A stretch of DNA of 53,191 nucleotides, taken from contig JAQUMH010000013.1 of the NCBI GenBank assembly GCA_028718185.1, forward strand, positions 1-53,191, in the 5' to 3' direction. Shown piece by piece: positions 32,347-41,615 of the stretch. A model generated the notes under the pieces. The model saw only the letters and a program-made list of their open reading frames with translations. It ran no database searches and was not told the origin of the DNA. The translations under genes were made by a program, and so were the position numbers. Source of the DNA: Elusimicrobiota bacterium. GTDB taxonomy: Bacteria; Elusimicrobiota; UBA8919. Numbering within the stretch: position 1 is the first letter of the stretch; the number at the start of each line of letters is the position of its first letter.

Positions 32347-34905
32347 TTATCTGATTATTACTATCTTATGTTTTACTTTTTTGTTATCTACATCTGCGAC
32401 TGCAAAATATACTCCGGGTGCACAAAGTTCGTTCTTTTTATTCTTTCCATCCCAAGTAAATATATATGAAAACCCGCCGGCATAGTTATTGTAAGTATCT
32501 TCACAAACAAGGTCTCCGGATAAACTGTATATTTTTATCTTTACTTTCCTTGCAGTTGCGGGCAAACTTAACTTAATAGATGTTTCACCACTTCTAGGAT
32601 TAAATGGATTGGGGTAGTTGTACATCTTAATGCTTCCGCCGCTATATGTTGTAGTGCCGGTATTTGTTATTCTACTTGGAAGAGTTAAGTTTAAGCTGTA
32701 AAGTCCGCTGCCTGTGGTTGCATAAGTAGAACCTTTGAAAATCCATCTGATCTGGGTTGGCAATGTTGTAACATTATACAACGGACCAACACCTACATTA
32801 GTACTTATACCTGCCATATAAACAAGACCATCCGCATCGCCGGAATAAATATAATCACCAACTAAAAAAGAAATCGTATCACCGAATTTTATAAGTGAAA
32901 CAGTATCAACCGGTGCTGTTGCAGAAAATACGTCATAATCCATTTCTGAAGATGCTTTATATAGATCTTTCCATGTGGTTCCTTTATTTGTTGAAACTGC
33001 CGAGTGGCTAGTGAATCCGCTTACAGGGTCAGATGTCATTTGATAACCTATGACTATATAGTTAGGTCTGTCCGGGTCAAGCGATATCAATGAAACTCTC
33101 GTACCCTGAAAACCTAAATTTGTCCACGTTGTTCCTCCGTCAATAGACCTAAATAAACCATCACCATTGCCTAAAAAATTTCCTCCAATCAATGCCTGGT
33201 CGCTGCAGGCCGCATAAATTGTATCCGGTTCGTTCATGTCCATTGCAATGAAAATAATACCATGACAGTCAAGTGACGATACTTGTGACCAGCTGGCTCC
33301 GCCGTTAGTGCTTTTATAAAGATACTTACCCAGAGTTGCTCCTGCACTATCATTTGCAATTCCGACATACATAACGGTAGGTGATGATGGGTTAACTAAC
33401 AGATTTGTAAGATACTGACTTGCACTGTTATAACCTAATGTTGCAAAATCAAAAAGTGGTGTGTTTTCAAAATAATCCCCACCATTGTTAACCGTGTAAT
33501 AAATCTTCCTTCCCGAAGTCAAATATATCTTCTGGCTGTTTGCCGGATCAATTGTGGCATACCTGCAGGAACCGGCATCAACACCTTTTCGCGGGTAAAT
33601 ACAGTTCCATGTACTTCCATTATCTTCTGACAGATATAAATTATTCCATGACTGTGCTATTATACGGCTTGTGTTTTTTTCTTTTATACCGTAATATAAA
33701 CCAGTCGTATCAATGCCTGTCTGCATAAAAAATTCATTAGATGTTGCTACTCCCATAGGTGTAGCGGTTGTGTAATAAAAACCTCCTTCTACCGTACCTA
33801 ACCCCCAATGACTGCCATCGGTGTATCTTGAATCGACAACAATGTCCTCAATATGTGAATCAATAAGTTCCTTCCCCACACCACTTGATATAGTTACTTC
33901 GTACCATGAATTTGAGGGAAATCTACCGGCAGCATCAGTGCTCCTGTAAACTAAAACAGGAGTCGCAAAGTTGGAATTGGAAAATGCAATCATCGATGGA
34001 GGAATTGTATTTGAATATAATATCCCCGCATCAAAAGATTCAGTAAGAGGATACGCCGGATCATAACCTGTTATTGAAGATACCATTACATTCCAATCTG
34101 AGCTATTATATATTTCTCCTTTAAAAGTAATACCCCATATTTTATTATTAGTTGCATCCCATGTCATTTTGGATATAGGACTTGTAAAAGATGCAGATGA
34201 TATAAAAGAGGTTCCGCTATCGTCACTAAAATAAATATTTCCAGAAGTTGGGGTTGTTGTATTACCAGGCCAAAAATCAATACGTTTATTCACAACAGAT
34301 GCTATTATCTTTCCACTTGGTATTTGCAAGACATCAGTAATAGTTTGAGCACCCGTTACGGTAAGTCCTGTTGTTGTCCAAGTAGTGCCGGCATCTTTAG
34401 TCATATATAGCGTAGCAGGTTCAGAAGTACCACCAGACCACGTCTGTTTTTCAATAGAGGCAAAAAAGTAGTTACCGTTATATAATGATGAAGCTACCAT
34501 AGAACATTTTTTAAAATTAGCATATAGTTCAGACCCTAACGTTACAGCTGTAAAACTTTCCGCTCCATTGGTACTCACCCAGATAGGGCACCATTGCTCA
34601 TCGCCTACAACTACGAGATTGGCATTTGTCGGACTTACTGCAACTGACGAGTCCATGTGTCTACCCCCGCCTGTTCCAACGCCTTCGGGAGCTACTGGCG
34701 CGGGTTTTCTTGTCCATGTCTGCCCGCCATCAGTGCTTTTAAAAATTCCATAACTGGCAGCATAAAATGTACCCGGTGCACTCGGTGCTTCAACTACTCT
34801 TTTTGCCCAGCCGCCCCATATTCCTTTTGCCGTGAAATCAGCAGAAAAAATAAATGACGGAATAATTAACAACCCTGCAAAAAATATTAATAATTTTTTT
34901 GACAT
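32347..34905 (-). CDS. Secreted BNR/sortilin-type beta-propeller protein with YPNPFN tail (paralog 3)
   Basis: The 852-residue protein has a signal peptide and then GIWGGWAKRVVEAPSAPGTF. Asp-boxes (STDGGQTW, TKDAGTTW, SEDNGSTW, STNGGASW, SIDGGTTW, STNKGTTW) run along the chain. The C-terminal FlgD-Ig domain has MYNYPNPFNPRSGETSIKLS and WDGKNKKNELCAPGVYF, ending KVKHKIVIIR. It is the most divergent of the three and the first transcribed. SD AGGAGG is 6 nt before the ATG. It shares the same likely surface role as its neighbours. Confidence 0.82.
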   Translation of the reverse strand: MSKKLLIFFAGLLIIPSFIFSADFTAKGIWGGWAKRVVEAPSAPGTFYAASYGIFKSTDGGQTWTRKPAPVAPEGVGTGGGRHMDSSVAVSPTNANLVVVGDEQWCPIWVSTNGAESFTAVTLGSELYANFKKCSMVASSLYNGNYFFASIEKQTWSGGTSEPATLYMTKDAGTTWTTTGLTVTGAQTITDVLQIPSGKIIASVVNKRIDFWPGNTTTPTSGNIYFSDDSGTSFISSASFTSPISKMTWDATNNKIWGITFKGEIYNSSDWNVMVSSITGYDPAYPLTESFDAGILYSNTIPPSMIAFSNSNFATPVLVYRSTDAAGRFPSNSWYEVTISSGVGKELIDSHIEDIVVDSRYTDGSHWGLGTVEGGFYYTTATPMGVATSNEFFMQTGIDTTGLYYGIKEKNTSRIIAQSWNNLYLSEDNGSTWNCIYPRKGVDAGSCRYATIDPANSQKIYLTSGRKIYYTVNNGGDYFENTPLFDFATLGYNSASQYLTNLLVNPSSPTVMYVGIANDSAGATLGKYLYKSTNGGASWSQVSSLDCHGIIFIAMDMNEPDTIYAACSDQALIGGNFLGNGDGLFRSIDGGTTWTNLGFQGTRVSLISLDPDRPNYIVIGYQMTSDPVSGFTSHSAVSTNKGTTWKDLYKASSEMDYDVFSATAPVDTVSLIKFGDTISFLVGDYIYSGDADGLVYMAGISTNVGVGPLYNVTTLPTQIRWIFKGSTYATTGSGLYSLNLTLPSRITNTGTTTYSGGSIKMYNYPNPFNPRSGETSIKLSLPATARKVKIKIYSLSGDLVCEDTYNNYAGGFSYIFTWDGKNKKNELCAPGVYFAVADVDNKKVKHKIVIIR

Positions 34906-34953
34906 TTTTTCCTCCTGATATATTCTGATATGATTGTTTTTTCTTCAGATTTT

Positions 34954-34981
34954 ATTATATAAAATTAATTAAAAAAGTAAA
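34954..34981 (-). promoter_or_regulatory. Promoter of propeller paralog 3
   Basis: Minus-strand TTTACT (34976-34981), a 16-bp spacer and TATAAT (34954-34959), leaving a leader of about 40 nt. The -35 box matches four of six consensus bases. Confidence 0.5.
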
Positions 34982-35070
34982 TGATATAATTTTCCTACTA
35001 TGGTTATTTTGTTGAAGTTAAAATATAAGGATTTTAATTCAGCGATATACCATTAATTTGTCTGCATAAT

Positions 35071-35095
35071 GCACGCCAAGGGCGTGCAACTACAA
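35071..35095 (-). repeat. Hairpin with ACTACAA tail
   Basis: GCACGCC (35071-35077), AAG, GGCGTGC (35081-35087) form a perfect 7-bp stem followed by AACTACAA. It lies behind the 3' end of the AGE-family gene and is a member of the family at 26658, 32224 and 32259. Confidence 0.75.
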
Positions 35096-35111
35096 TTACA
35101 ACATGGTGTTC

Positions 35112-36272
35112 CTATATTAATTTATTCTCTATCAAGTTGATGGAATAGAGTAAACATCTTGGTAGATGAAAACAAGCTTTATATGCTCCGCCTTTTGAGT
35201 TATGCGTCTTATTGCCCTGCCTGTCAAGATAGGCATACCAGTCACCGTATTTTTTATCCTGAAAATGAGTAAAAGCCCAATCGTGAACCATTTTAAATTG
35301 TTTTAAATATTTTTTGTTTTTAGTAATACTATAAGCAAGAAGTAAAGCATAAATAGCTTCTGTATGAGGCCACCATAATTTCATTGACCACTCCAATTGC
35401 ATTAATGGCATATTTTTAATATCCATAAAATAAAATAGCCCGCCATATTTTTTATCCCAGCCTTTCTCCATAGACCAGTCAATCATTTTCAAAGCTAAGT
35501 TTTTTATTTTTTCGTTTGGTTCTTTTTCAATATAGTGAATTAAAAACCACGCTGTCTCAATAGCATGCCCAGGATTTAACAACCGGCCTTCAGGAGAATC
35601 AAGCAAAAGAGAGCCGTCCGTACCTACATTTTCCAATACTGCCTGTAAATCTTCTCTGACGTGAAGGAGAATTTCCTGCAAGCAACTATTAGCAACATCT
35701 TTATAGTCAACCTCAGGATGCGATTCTCTTATTTCATAAATTAGGTTAAGTAAAGTCATTGGAATAGATAATGAACTACCGGCAGGAACGCCCGATAATT
35801 TTGGCCTGCCAACCAACGAAGAATCTTTTGACCATATAAGTACTTTATCAAAAAGGTCCAAGGCTTCTTTTAATATGCTATCGTTATTTGTAGCTTTTGC
35901 ATATTCGGACAAAGCCATAATATAAAAACATTCGGAAAATATTTTTCGCTGAATGTTGTAAGGAAGTCCCTCGCGGGTTAATGAAAAACATACACGACCA
36001 TCCGGAGTTCTGCCATATTTACGCATAAAATCCACGCCAATTTTTGCCATTTTTAGCCATTCAGGATTTTTTTCTACGGTATTATACATCTTGGAAAAAA
36101 ACCAGCTCTGTCTTCCCTGCAGCCACATGTACTTCTTGGTATCATAAACTGTCCCATTCTCAGTTAAACAGGTAAAATATCCGCCATATTTTTCATCAAC
36201 TGAATGTTTAAGCCAAAACGGAATAACACTTTCAAAAAGTTCTTTCTTGTAAATTTTCAAATATTTATTCAT
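35112..36272 (-). CDS. N-acylglucosamine 2-epimerase (AGE/RnBP) family protein
   Basis: This 386-residue (alpha/alpha)6-barrel protein has no signal peptide, so it is cytoplasmic. Family segments are KYGGYFTCLTENGTVYDTKK near the N-terminus, MWLQGRQSWFFSKMYN, LLNPGHAIETAWFLIHY and WWPHTEAIYALLLAYS with histidines at the usual active-site positions, and GGAYKACFHLPRCLL at the end. AGE-family enzymes interconvert GlcNAc with ManNAc, or free aldoses such as cellobiose or mannose. Beside GH20, GH38 and PIG-L genes, GlcNAc/ManNAc or mannose is likely. ATG 36272 is preferred to 36287. It lies 21 bp after the RACo-type gene. Confidence 0.86.
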   Translation of the reverse strand: MNKYLKIYKKELFESVIPFWLKHSVDEKYGGYFTCLTENGTVYDTKKYMWLQGRQSWFFSKMYNTVEKNPEWLKMAKIGVDFMRKYGRTPDGRVCFSLTREGLPYNIQRKIFSECFYIMALSEYAKATNNDSILKEALDLFDKVLIWSKDSSLVGRPKLSGVPAGSSLSIPMTLLNLIYEIRESHPEVDYKDVANSCLQEILLHVREDLQAVLENVGTDGSLLLDSPEGRLLNPGHAIETAWFLIHYIEKEPNEKIKNLALKMIDWSMEKGWDKKYGGLFYFMDIKNMPLMQLEWSMKLWWPHTEAIYALLLAYSITKNKKYLKQFKMVHDWAFTHFQDKKYGDWYAYLDRQGNKTHNSKGGAYKACFHLPRCLLYSINLIENKLI

Positions 36273-36293
36273 ATTAAACACTTCCAAACTTAA

Positions 36294-37976
36294 TTATTTG
36301 TTTTTATAACCGATAGAGTCAAGGTAGTCAGAATCGTGCTTGATAATATTTTCATCAGAATCGTATTGTGGGAAATATAATGCATCTACAAAAGCGTTTT
36401 GAAAATCCGGCCTGTTTGTAAGTTCAATGTATTCTGTGTTTTTGGAAATATCTTCCGCTTCTTCTCTTGCTTCTTTTGAGATAAGTGCCAATAATGCTCC
36501 TTCACAAGCAGAGTTACCTACATATTTTACTTTTTCAAGTGGGACATCAGGTAGTAAACCTATTCTATGTGCATTGGCTTTATCTATATAGTTACCAAAA
36601 GTTCCTGAAAGTAAAACTTCATCGATGTCATCTGTTTTTATGCCTAATTCTTTAATAAGTATCTGAACCCCTGCATAAATGGCTGCTTTGGCTAATTGAA
36701 GTTCTCTGATATCCTTTTGAGTTACTTCTACGTTGTTTGTTTTGCTTTTTGTTAATATAAAAGAATATTCTTTTTCATGCTTGATAATTGATTTTAACAA
36801 TACCGGCGGTAACTTAGCTTTTAATTCTTGTTTGAATTGTATTTTACCGGTCTCATCAACAATTTTATATTTTAGCAAATCAGCAACAGTATCAATTAAA
36901 GCAGAACCACATATTCCTTTAGCTTCAACTTTACCTATTACCCTCCAAAAAACTCCTTCATCTGCGATATATACTGATTCTATTGCTCCTGAAGTCGCTC
37001 TCATACCGCATTTTATATTTGCTCCTTCAAAACAAGGTCCTGCTGCTGTTGAAGCGGTTATGAGACGTTTTTTTGAGCCAAGTACTATTTCGCCGTTTGT
37101 TCCGATATCTATTGCAAGTTTTAATTTATTTGATTTATGCAGTTCTAATGCTAATATCATACCGACAGTATCTCCACCTACCCACCCTCCAATATTTGGA
37201 ATGAGATATATTTCAGCATCAGCGTTTATTTTTATTCCGATTTCTGATGCTTTAATTGGTTTATATGAACCTTTTACAGGTGGTTGATATGGAGCAAGTG
37301 CAAGAGACTTTGGACTAATACCCAGAAACAGATGCTGCATAGTAGTATTTCCTGCAACTGTCATTTTATGAATGTTAGCTGCTTCAGTGTTTGTGGTTGC
37401 TGTTAATTTATTAATAATAAAATTTATCGCTTTAATAACTTCTGCTTGTAATATATTTAGCCCATTCTCATTGTTTATTGAGTAGTTGATACGGGAAATG
37501 ACATCGGCTCCATGCACAAATTGAGGATTTGTTTCGGTAGAGACAGATAATGTTTTTTTACTTTCCAAGTCAACTAATACGCCGACAATTGTTGTTGTTC
37601 CTATGTCCACAGCAAGTCCAAGATTTTTGGAGATATTATCAAGTTGGGAAAGAGGTTTTGTTGAAATAAATAATTTTTTGCGGTCAAGCTGCATTTCTTC
37701 GGAAACAACAATCGTCATTTCTTCAAAGATTTTTGTCTGGCAGGAGAGCCTAACACCTTTTTTTAGTTCTTTTTGTTGAATCAGTTTCTGTTCTACTGAA
37801 TTTGGAGAAGAAACCCCTTCGATTATCGTTACTTTGCATTTACCACATTTGCCTTCTCCCCCGCAAGGGGCATCAATTATTATTCCTGCAAGTATTGCTG
37901 CCTCTTTTATAGTTATACCTGCCGGAACTGAGATGGTATTTGAATCGGGTTGAAAAGTAACTTTAATAGTACTCAT
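36294..37976 (-). CDS. RACo-type ASKHA ATPase with 2Fe-2S domain (corrinoid protein reactivator)
   Basis: Residues 1-90 are a plant-type 2Fe-2S ferredoxin with APCGGEGKCGKCKV and a fourth cysteine in LSCQTK. The rest is a DUF4445 ASKHA nucleotide-binding domain with DIGTTTIVGVLVDL, IDIGTNGEIVLG and LSGTFGNYI. Family members (RACo, RamA-like) use ATP and a low-potential electron to return Co(II) corrinoid proteins to Co(I) in methyl-transfer systems. The start is the third in-frame Met, 37976; upstream Mets at 38006 and 38000 have no SD. No corrinoid protein or methyltransferase is encoded in this window. It may serve demethylation of methylated sugars in this glycan locus, which is a guess. 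Confidence 0.85.
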   Translation of the reverse strand: MSTIKVTFQPDSNTISVPAGITIKEAAILAGIIIDAPCGGEGKCGKCKVTIIEGVSSPNSVEQKLIQQKELKKGVRLSCQTKIFEEMTIVVSEEMQLDRKKLFISTKPLSQLDNISKNLGLAVDIGTTTIVGVLVDLESKKTLSVSTETNPQFVHGADVISRINYSINNENGLNILQAEVIKAINFIINKLTATTNTEAANIHKMTVAGNTTMQHLFLGISPKSLALAPYQPPVKGSYKPIKASEIGIKINADAEIYLIPNIGGWVGGDTVGMILALELHKSNKLKLAIDIGTNGEIVLGSKKRLITASTAAGPCFEGANIKCGMRATSGAIESVYIADEGVFWRVIGKVEAKGICGSALIDTVADLLKYKIVDETGKIQFKQELKAKLPPVLLKSIIKHEKEYSFILTKSKTNNVEVTQKDIRELQLAKAAIYAGVQILIKELGIKTDDIDEVLLSGTFGNYIDKANAHRIGLLPDVPLEKVKYVGNSACEGALLALISKEAREEAEDISKNTEYIELTNRPDFQNAFVDALYFPQYDSDENIIKHDSDYLDSIGYKNK

Positions 37977-38006
37977 AGAATAAGCACTCGCTTTGCTCAT
38001 GCACAC

Positions 38007-38231
38007 GAATAATCACGAATTTTATAACATCTCACAAATTTATTACGAATATTCGTATTTAATTTGGGATATTTTCTTTTATCCACTTTTATTCGCGTCT
38101 ATCGGATTCAGTTTGCGATATAATAAAATATTTTTATTTTCAGGAGATGATTTTTTAGGCAGGTAATATCTTACATTCTTTTCTTTTATTTTTCAAGAGC
38201 AATCTTTACTTCTGTCATATTTTATAATTTT
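38007..38231. other. AT-rich spacer
   Basis: No frame, clear hairpin or consensus promoter is seen between the RACo-type gene and the GNAT-SCP2 gene. Confidence 0.5.
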
Positions 38232-39392
38232 CTATACCGTCTCAAGTGGCCATAGAAAGAAATTTAACGGGAATATACTATCTAAAATCATATTATCTCT
38301 ACCAATGCTGAAATTATCTGACGGTTTTGACAAACCGAACAATAATCTAACCATATCTTTTTCATTAAGCACTAACCCGTTCGCAGATTCTTTATCCATT
38401 ACTTTCACACATTCACCAATCTGTAACGTTGCAGTCTGATTGCTTTCTGAAATTACCAGAGTTATATTTTCTTTATTTTTACACCCAATGTTTTTTATTC
38501 TTTTTGTCATTTGGTTACTGAACTTTTTTAACAATGATTTCAAATTGATTAATTTTATCATACCACCGGAAACTATTTCCCAATTTGAAGAACATTCGAA
38601 AAAAACTTCTTTATATTTATTGAAAAACACCGGTGAGGTAATACTTAAATATTCTAATTTTAATTTTTCAACAATATATTTCATTAAAAATTTTAACCCT
38701 TCCATATCACCGCCATATTCATAAGCTTTTGTGTTTTTAATAGTACCCTTATCTTTTCTTACTGTCATATATGCATGGATTTTATTATTCTTAACCGCCA
38801 AATATGTTTCCTTTTTTAATCTCCCGAACAAAATTTTGTATTCCTCAACAGTTCTTTTTAAACCAAATTTCTCTTTTTCATGTATTTTCTCAATATCTCT
38901 CAAATATCTATCTTCACCTTTATAACATTTAACTTTAAAATCTTTACTATTTATATGCTTTACTGTTCTATCTGTTATATAAAACTTATATACCATGCCA
39001 CCATTTTCCCAACCAAAACTATTATATCTTTTCCTGTCACCATCAAGCCAGGAAATATCATATTCCTGTTCATTCATAATTCTAATAGTCTGATTAAGAA
39101 GCAAATTCATTAGTCCTTGGCCGCGATAATCTGTATGTGTAGCTACTTGTCCTATTCCGCCAACTTTTAAAATCGAACCATCTACCATCATATTCATTGG
39201 AAGAAGTCCAATATGACTTACAACACGATCTTTATCTTTAATAATTAAATGCTTGTTGAAATTCTTTTCTAAGCTATTACATGCATGAGGCCAAGTTCTA
39301 TCAAACGGGCCCTCACCGGGAAATGCATGATTCAATAATTTAAAAAAGCTATCAACCGATAACTTATCAAGAAAACTTATTTTCTTATCCAT
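38232..39392 (-). CDS. GNAT acetyltransferase with C-terminal SCP2-like domain (Eis-type)
   Basis: This 386-residue protein has an N-terminal GNAT domain whose acetyl-CoA loop is visible in GIGQVATHTDYRGQGLMNLL near residues 78-98, followed by SWLDGDRKRYNSFGWENGG. A second, degenerate GNAT half follows, and the last 110 residues are SCP2-like (TLQIGECVKVMDKESANGL). This arrangement is that of Eis-type enhanced-survival acetyltransferases, which acetylate amines on diverse small molecules or peptides. Whether it acts on amino sugars from the adjacent locus is unknown. The start at 39392 has GAGG about 14 nt upstream. Confidence 0.82.
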   Translation of the reverse strand: MDKKISFLDKLSVDSFFKLLNHAFPGEGPFDRTWPHACNSLEKNFNKHLIIKDKDRVVSHIGLLPMNMMVDGSILKVGGIGQVATHTDYRGQGLMNLLLNQTIRIMNEQEYDISWLDGDRKRYNSFGWENGGMVYKFYITDRTVKHINSKDFKVKCYKGEDRYLRDIEKIHEKEKFGLKRTVEEYKILFGRLKKETYLAVKNNKIHAYMTVRKDKGTIKNTKAYEYGGDMEGLKFLMKYIVEKLKLEYLSITSPVFFNKYKEVFFECSSNWEIVSGGMIKLINLKSLLKKFSNQMTKRIKNIGCKNKENITLVISESNQTATLQIGECVKVMDKESANGLVLNEKDMVRLLFGLSKPSDNFSIGRDNMILDSIFPLNFFLWPLETV

Positions 39393-39565
39393 ATAATAAC
39401 TTCTTTACCTCATTTTATTTATTACAGGTTTGCTAATGCTGTTTCTCTCGTATTTGTCAGTTTGCAACTTAACAAATCTACTCTTTATGATAGATCTTTA
39501 AATTTAGGGTAATGTTGTGTAATCTTTACTTTCTTCTGCGTGTATCGTTGAGATATTGTAATATC

Positions 39566-41476
39566 CTAGTTAAAGATTACACTTGGTGTTGTAATACGTT
39601 TATGTGAATATAAACGTGTCAAATTTTTTGATGACGTACCCTGAAATTTAATCAGCTTGGTTTCAAACTCCGGAATATTATTTATGTCTCCTTCTACATA
39701 CTGCTTAATCCGGGATATAAGACTCTCCGTTCTTGCTATTAACCCTCCGTATCTTATCTCTATTACTTCTAAACCAAACGGCTTATAGGTTGTAAGCCAC
39801 ATTTCCCTGTGAATTTGCCAGAGTTTTTTCACTTCGTTTTGTAAAGGTATGACTTCTGTTTTAATCAACTTTTCCAGTTTCTTTTTATCCCCGGATTTAT
39901 ATGCAGCAACAAGATGTTTTCGGCAGTCGCATTTAATAGAAAGTGTTTTTGCTATTTGCATAGGGAAATTTAACCTTTTTGATGCTTCATCACTCTCGAT
40001 TTTTTGTTTTAACTCGTTTAATAATTCCAGATAATGCTTTTTGAATGATTGCCCATTTTGTTGCGGTTCGCATAATCCTATCAGTAGGTCATCCCATAAA
40101 AGCCATTTTGACAAGTTGCTTGTACCTGGTTTTTCCGTACAAGGCGGATAATCTATCCCGCACGCCAACTCATATGATTCAATATCAACCTTGCAGGAAC
40201 CGTAGAAATTTGTTTCAAGTTTTTTCCTATCAACATTATCGGAATATGCCAGTTCAGCGAAAAACTGAACAGCTGGAAGTGCTGAATATATATCACTTTC
40301 CATTCCGTCATCACCCCAGGTGGTTAAAAAAGTTTGCTGTACATTCTTTTCCCTGCAAGCTTTAACACATTGTTCAATCCTGGAATATGCAAACGGCAAA
40401 TTACTCCAGAAACAATTCCAATTCCATGCTCCCGGTGCAACAATAGGTTCTTTACCGAGCCGACGATGCATATCAATAAATATTTTATAAAATTCTGCTT
40501 CTTTATGATGATAATCCCAATAAACTAATTCTAATTTATTTGGTATATTATCAATAACATCCTGAGGGATTTTGGTATTTAAATCATAATAATCTTTATT
40601 TTTTGAACCCATGCGAAAAAACATATCGCTCCAAATCATAGGTTTTAATCCTAAATGTTTACATATATTACAAACTTTTGTCAGGTGTTCGTTCATTATA
40701 TCAAATGTACGACGATGTCCGTTAAGTTTAAGATATCTGCCGGTCCCCAAACCATGCGCTTCGTCCATTCCTATGTGTATCCGTTTTGACCTGTAAGGTG
40801 CGCAAGCGGCAGAAATCATTTTTCTTAAAAGTTTGTATGTCTTTTGTTCACCAACTAACAAAATATCGTCCGTATCTGTCACATCTCCATATGCGTTGCT
40901 CCATTGTAATATCTGACTCAAATGTGCCAGTGTCTGAATACAGGGGAACATCTCAATACCAAGATTATAAGCATAATCATCTAAAACTCGCAATTCTTTC
41001 TGGGTATATTTTCCTCGCAAATAACCGAAAAATGGTTCACCTGGCACTTCGTAAGTATCTTCTGTATATAACAACACGACATTTATACCCATAAGAGCAA
41101 AACGTCTTAAAAACGCTTTCACGTTAGCAACTGTCAAAACACCGTTCCTGGATGATTCCAGCATAACGCCTGTCATCTCAAATTGGGACTTCTCGCTAAA
41201 ATCAGATTTTGAAGGATATTTTATCTCCCCGAAAAGCCGTCCTAACGCCCTGAATGCATCTGTTTTGCGACTATAATTCACTGTTATTGTTTTTGCTGAT
41301 TTGTAAACTTTTATTTTACTTGCCTGTCCGGAATTTATGTTTTTTGAAAAATATATTTCTTTTGAACCATCACTCTTTTCAAAACTTATCGGATATTCAC
41401 TATAAAGTTGTTTAATACCCTGCTTCAATTCATTGGGTAATTTTTTAGAGTTAATAAAATATTTCATTTCTTTCAT
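39566..41476 (-). CDS. Glycoside hydrolase family 20 beta-N-acetylhexosaminidase
   Basis: The start at 41476 has a perfect SD (GGAGGG, 8 nt). A start at 41512 would lie upstream of that SD. The 636 residues comprise a small N-terminal alpha/beta domain, the GH20 TIM barrel with HIGMDEAHGLG (Asp238/Glu239, the catalytic pair for substrate-assisted cleavage), and a helical C-terminal region. There is no signal peptide, so it would release terminal GlcNAc or GalNAc from oligosaccharides in the cytoplasm. Adjacent PIG-L and NagB-like genes could process the product. Confidence 0.88.
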   Translation of the reverse strand: MKEMKYFINSKKLPNELKQGIKQLYSEYPISFEKSDGSKEIYFSKNINSGQASKIKVYKSAKTITVNYSRKTDAFRALGRLFGEIKYPSKSDFSEKSQFEMTGVMLESSRNGVLTVANVKAFLRRFALMGINVVLLYTEDTYEVPGEPFFGYLRGKYTQKELRVLDDYAYNLGIEMFPCIQTLAHLSQILQWSNAYGDVTDTDDILLVGEQKTYKLLRKMISAACAPYRSKRIHIGMDEAHGLGTGRYLKLNGHRRTFDIMNEHLTKVCNICKHLGLKPMIWSDMFFRMGSKNKDYYDLNTKIPQDVIDNIPNKLELVYWDYHHKEAEFYKIFIDMHRRLGKEPIVAPGAWNWNCFWSNLPFAYSRIEQCVKACREKNVQQTFLTTWGDDGMESDIYSALPAVQFFAELAYSDNVDRKKLETNFYGSCKVDIESYELACGIDYPPCTEKPGTSNLSKWLLWDDLLIGLCEPQQNGQSFKKHYLELLNELKQKIESDEASKRLNFPMQIAKTLSIKCDCRKHLVAAYKSGDKKKLEKLIKTEVIPLQNEVKKLWQIHREMWLTTYKPFGLEVIEIRYGGLIARTESLISRIKQYVEGDINNIPEFETKLIKFQGTSSKNLTRLYSHKRITTPSVIFN

Positions 41477-41560
41477 AAATTTAACCCTCCATTGGATTGA
41501 CCGTTCTGTCAAAAACTTTGACTTTTTTGTTTATATAATTTACTGATGATAAATGAATCT

Positions 41561-41580
41561 CCCCGCAGCAAGCTACGGGG
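41561..41580 (-). repeat. Imperfect GC-rich hairpin between PIG-L and GH20 genes
   Basis: CCCCGCAG-CAAG-CTACGGGG pairs with one mismatch. It lies between the PIG-L stop and the GH20 start on the minus strand. There is no T-run, so it may be a processing site or dispersed palindrome. Confidence 0.5.
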
Positions 41581-41615
41581 TATTTGGTGAAGGAGAATAA
41601 ATAATTTTCTGCTGC

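Noticed and set aside
36733-37287. Plus-strand frame opposite the RACo-type gene
   Set aside because: It is long only because of codon bias of the real gene on the other strand; the protein has no recognisable features.
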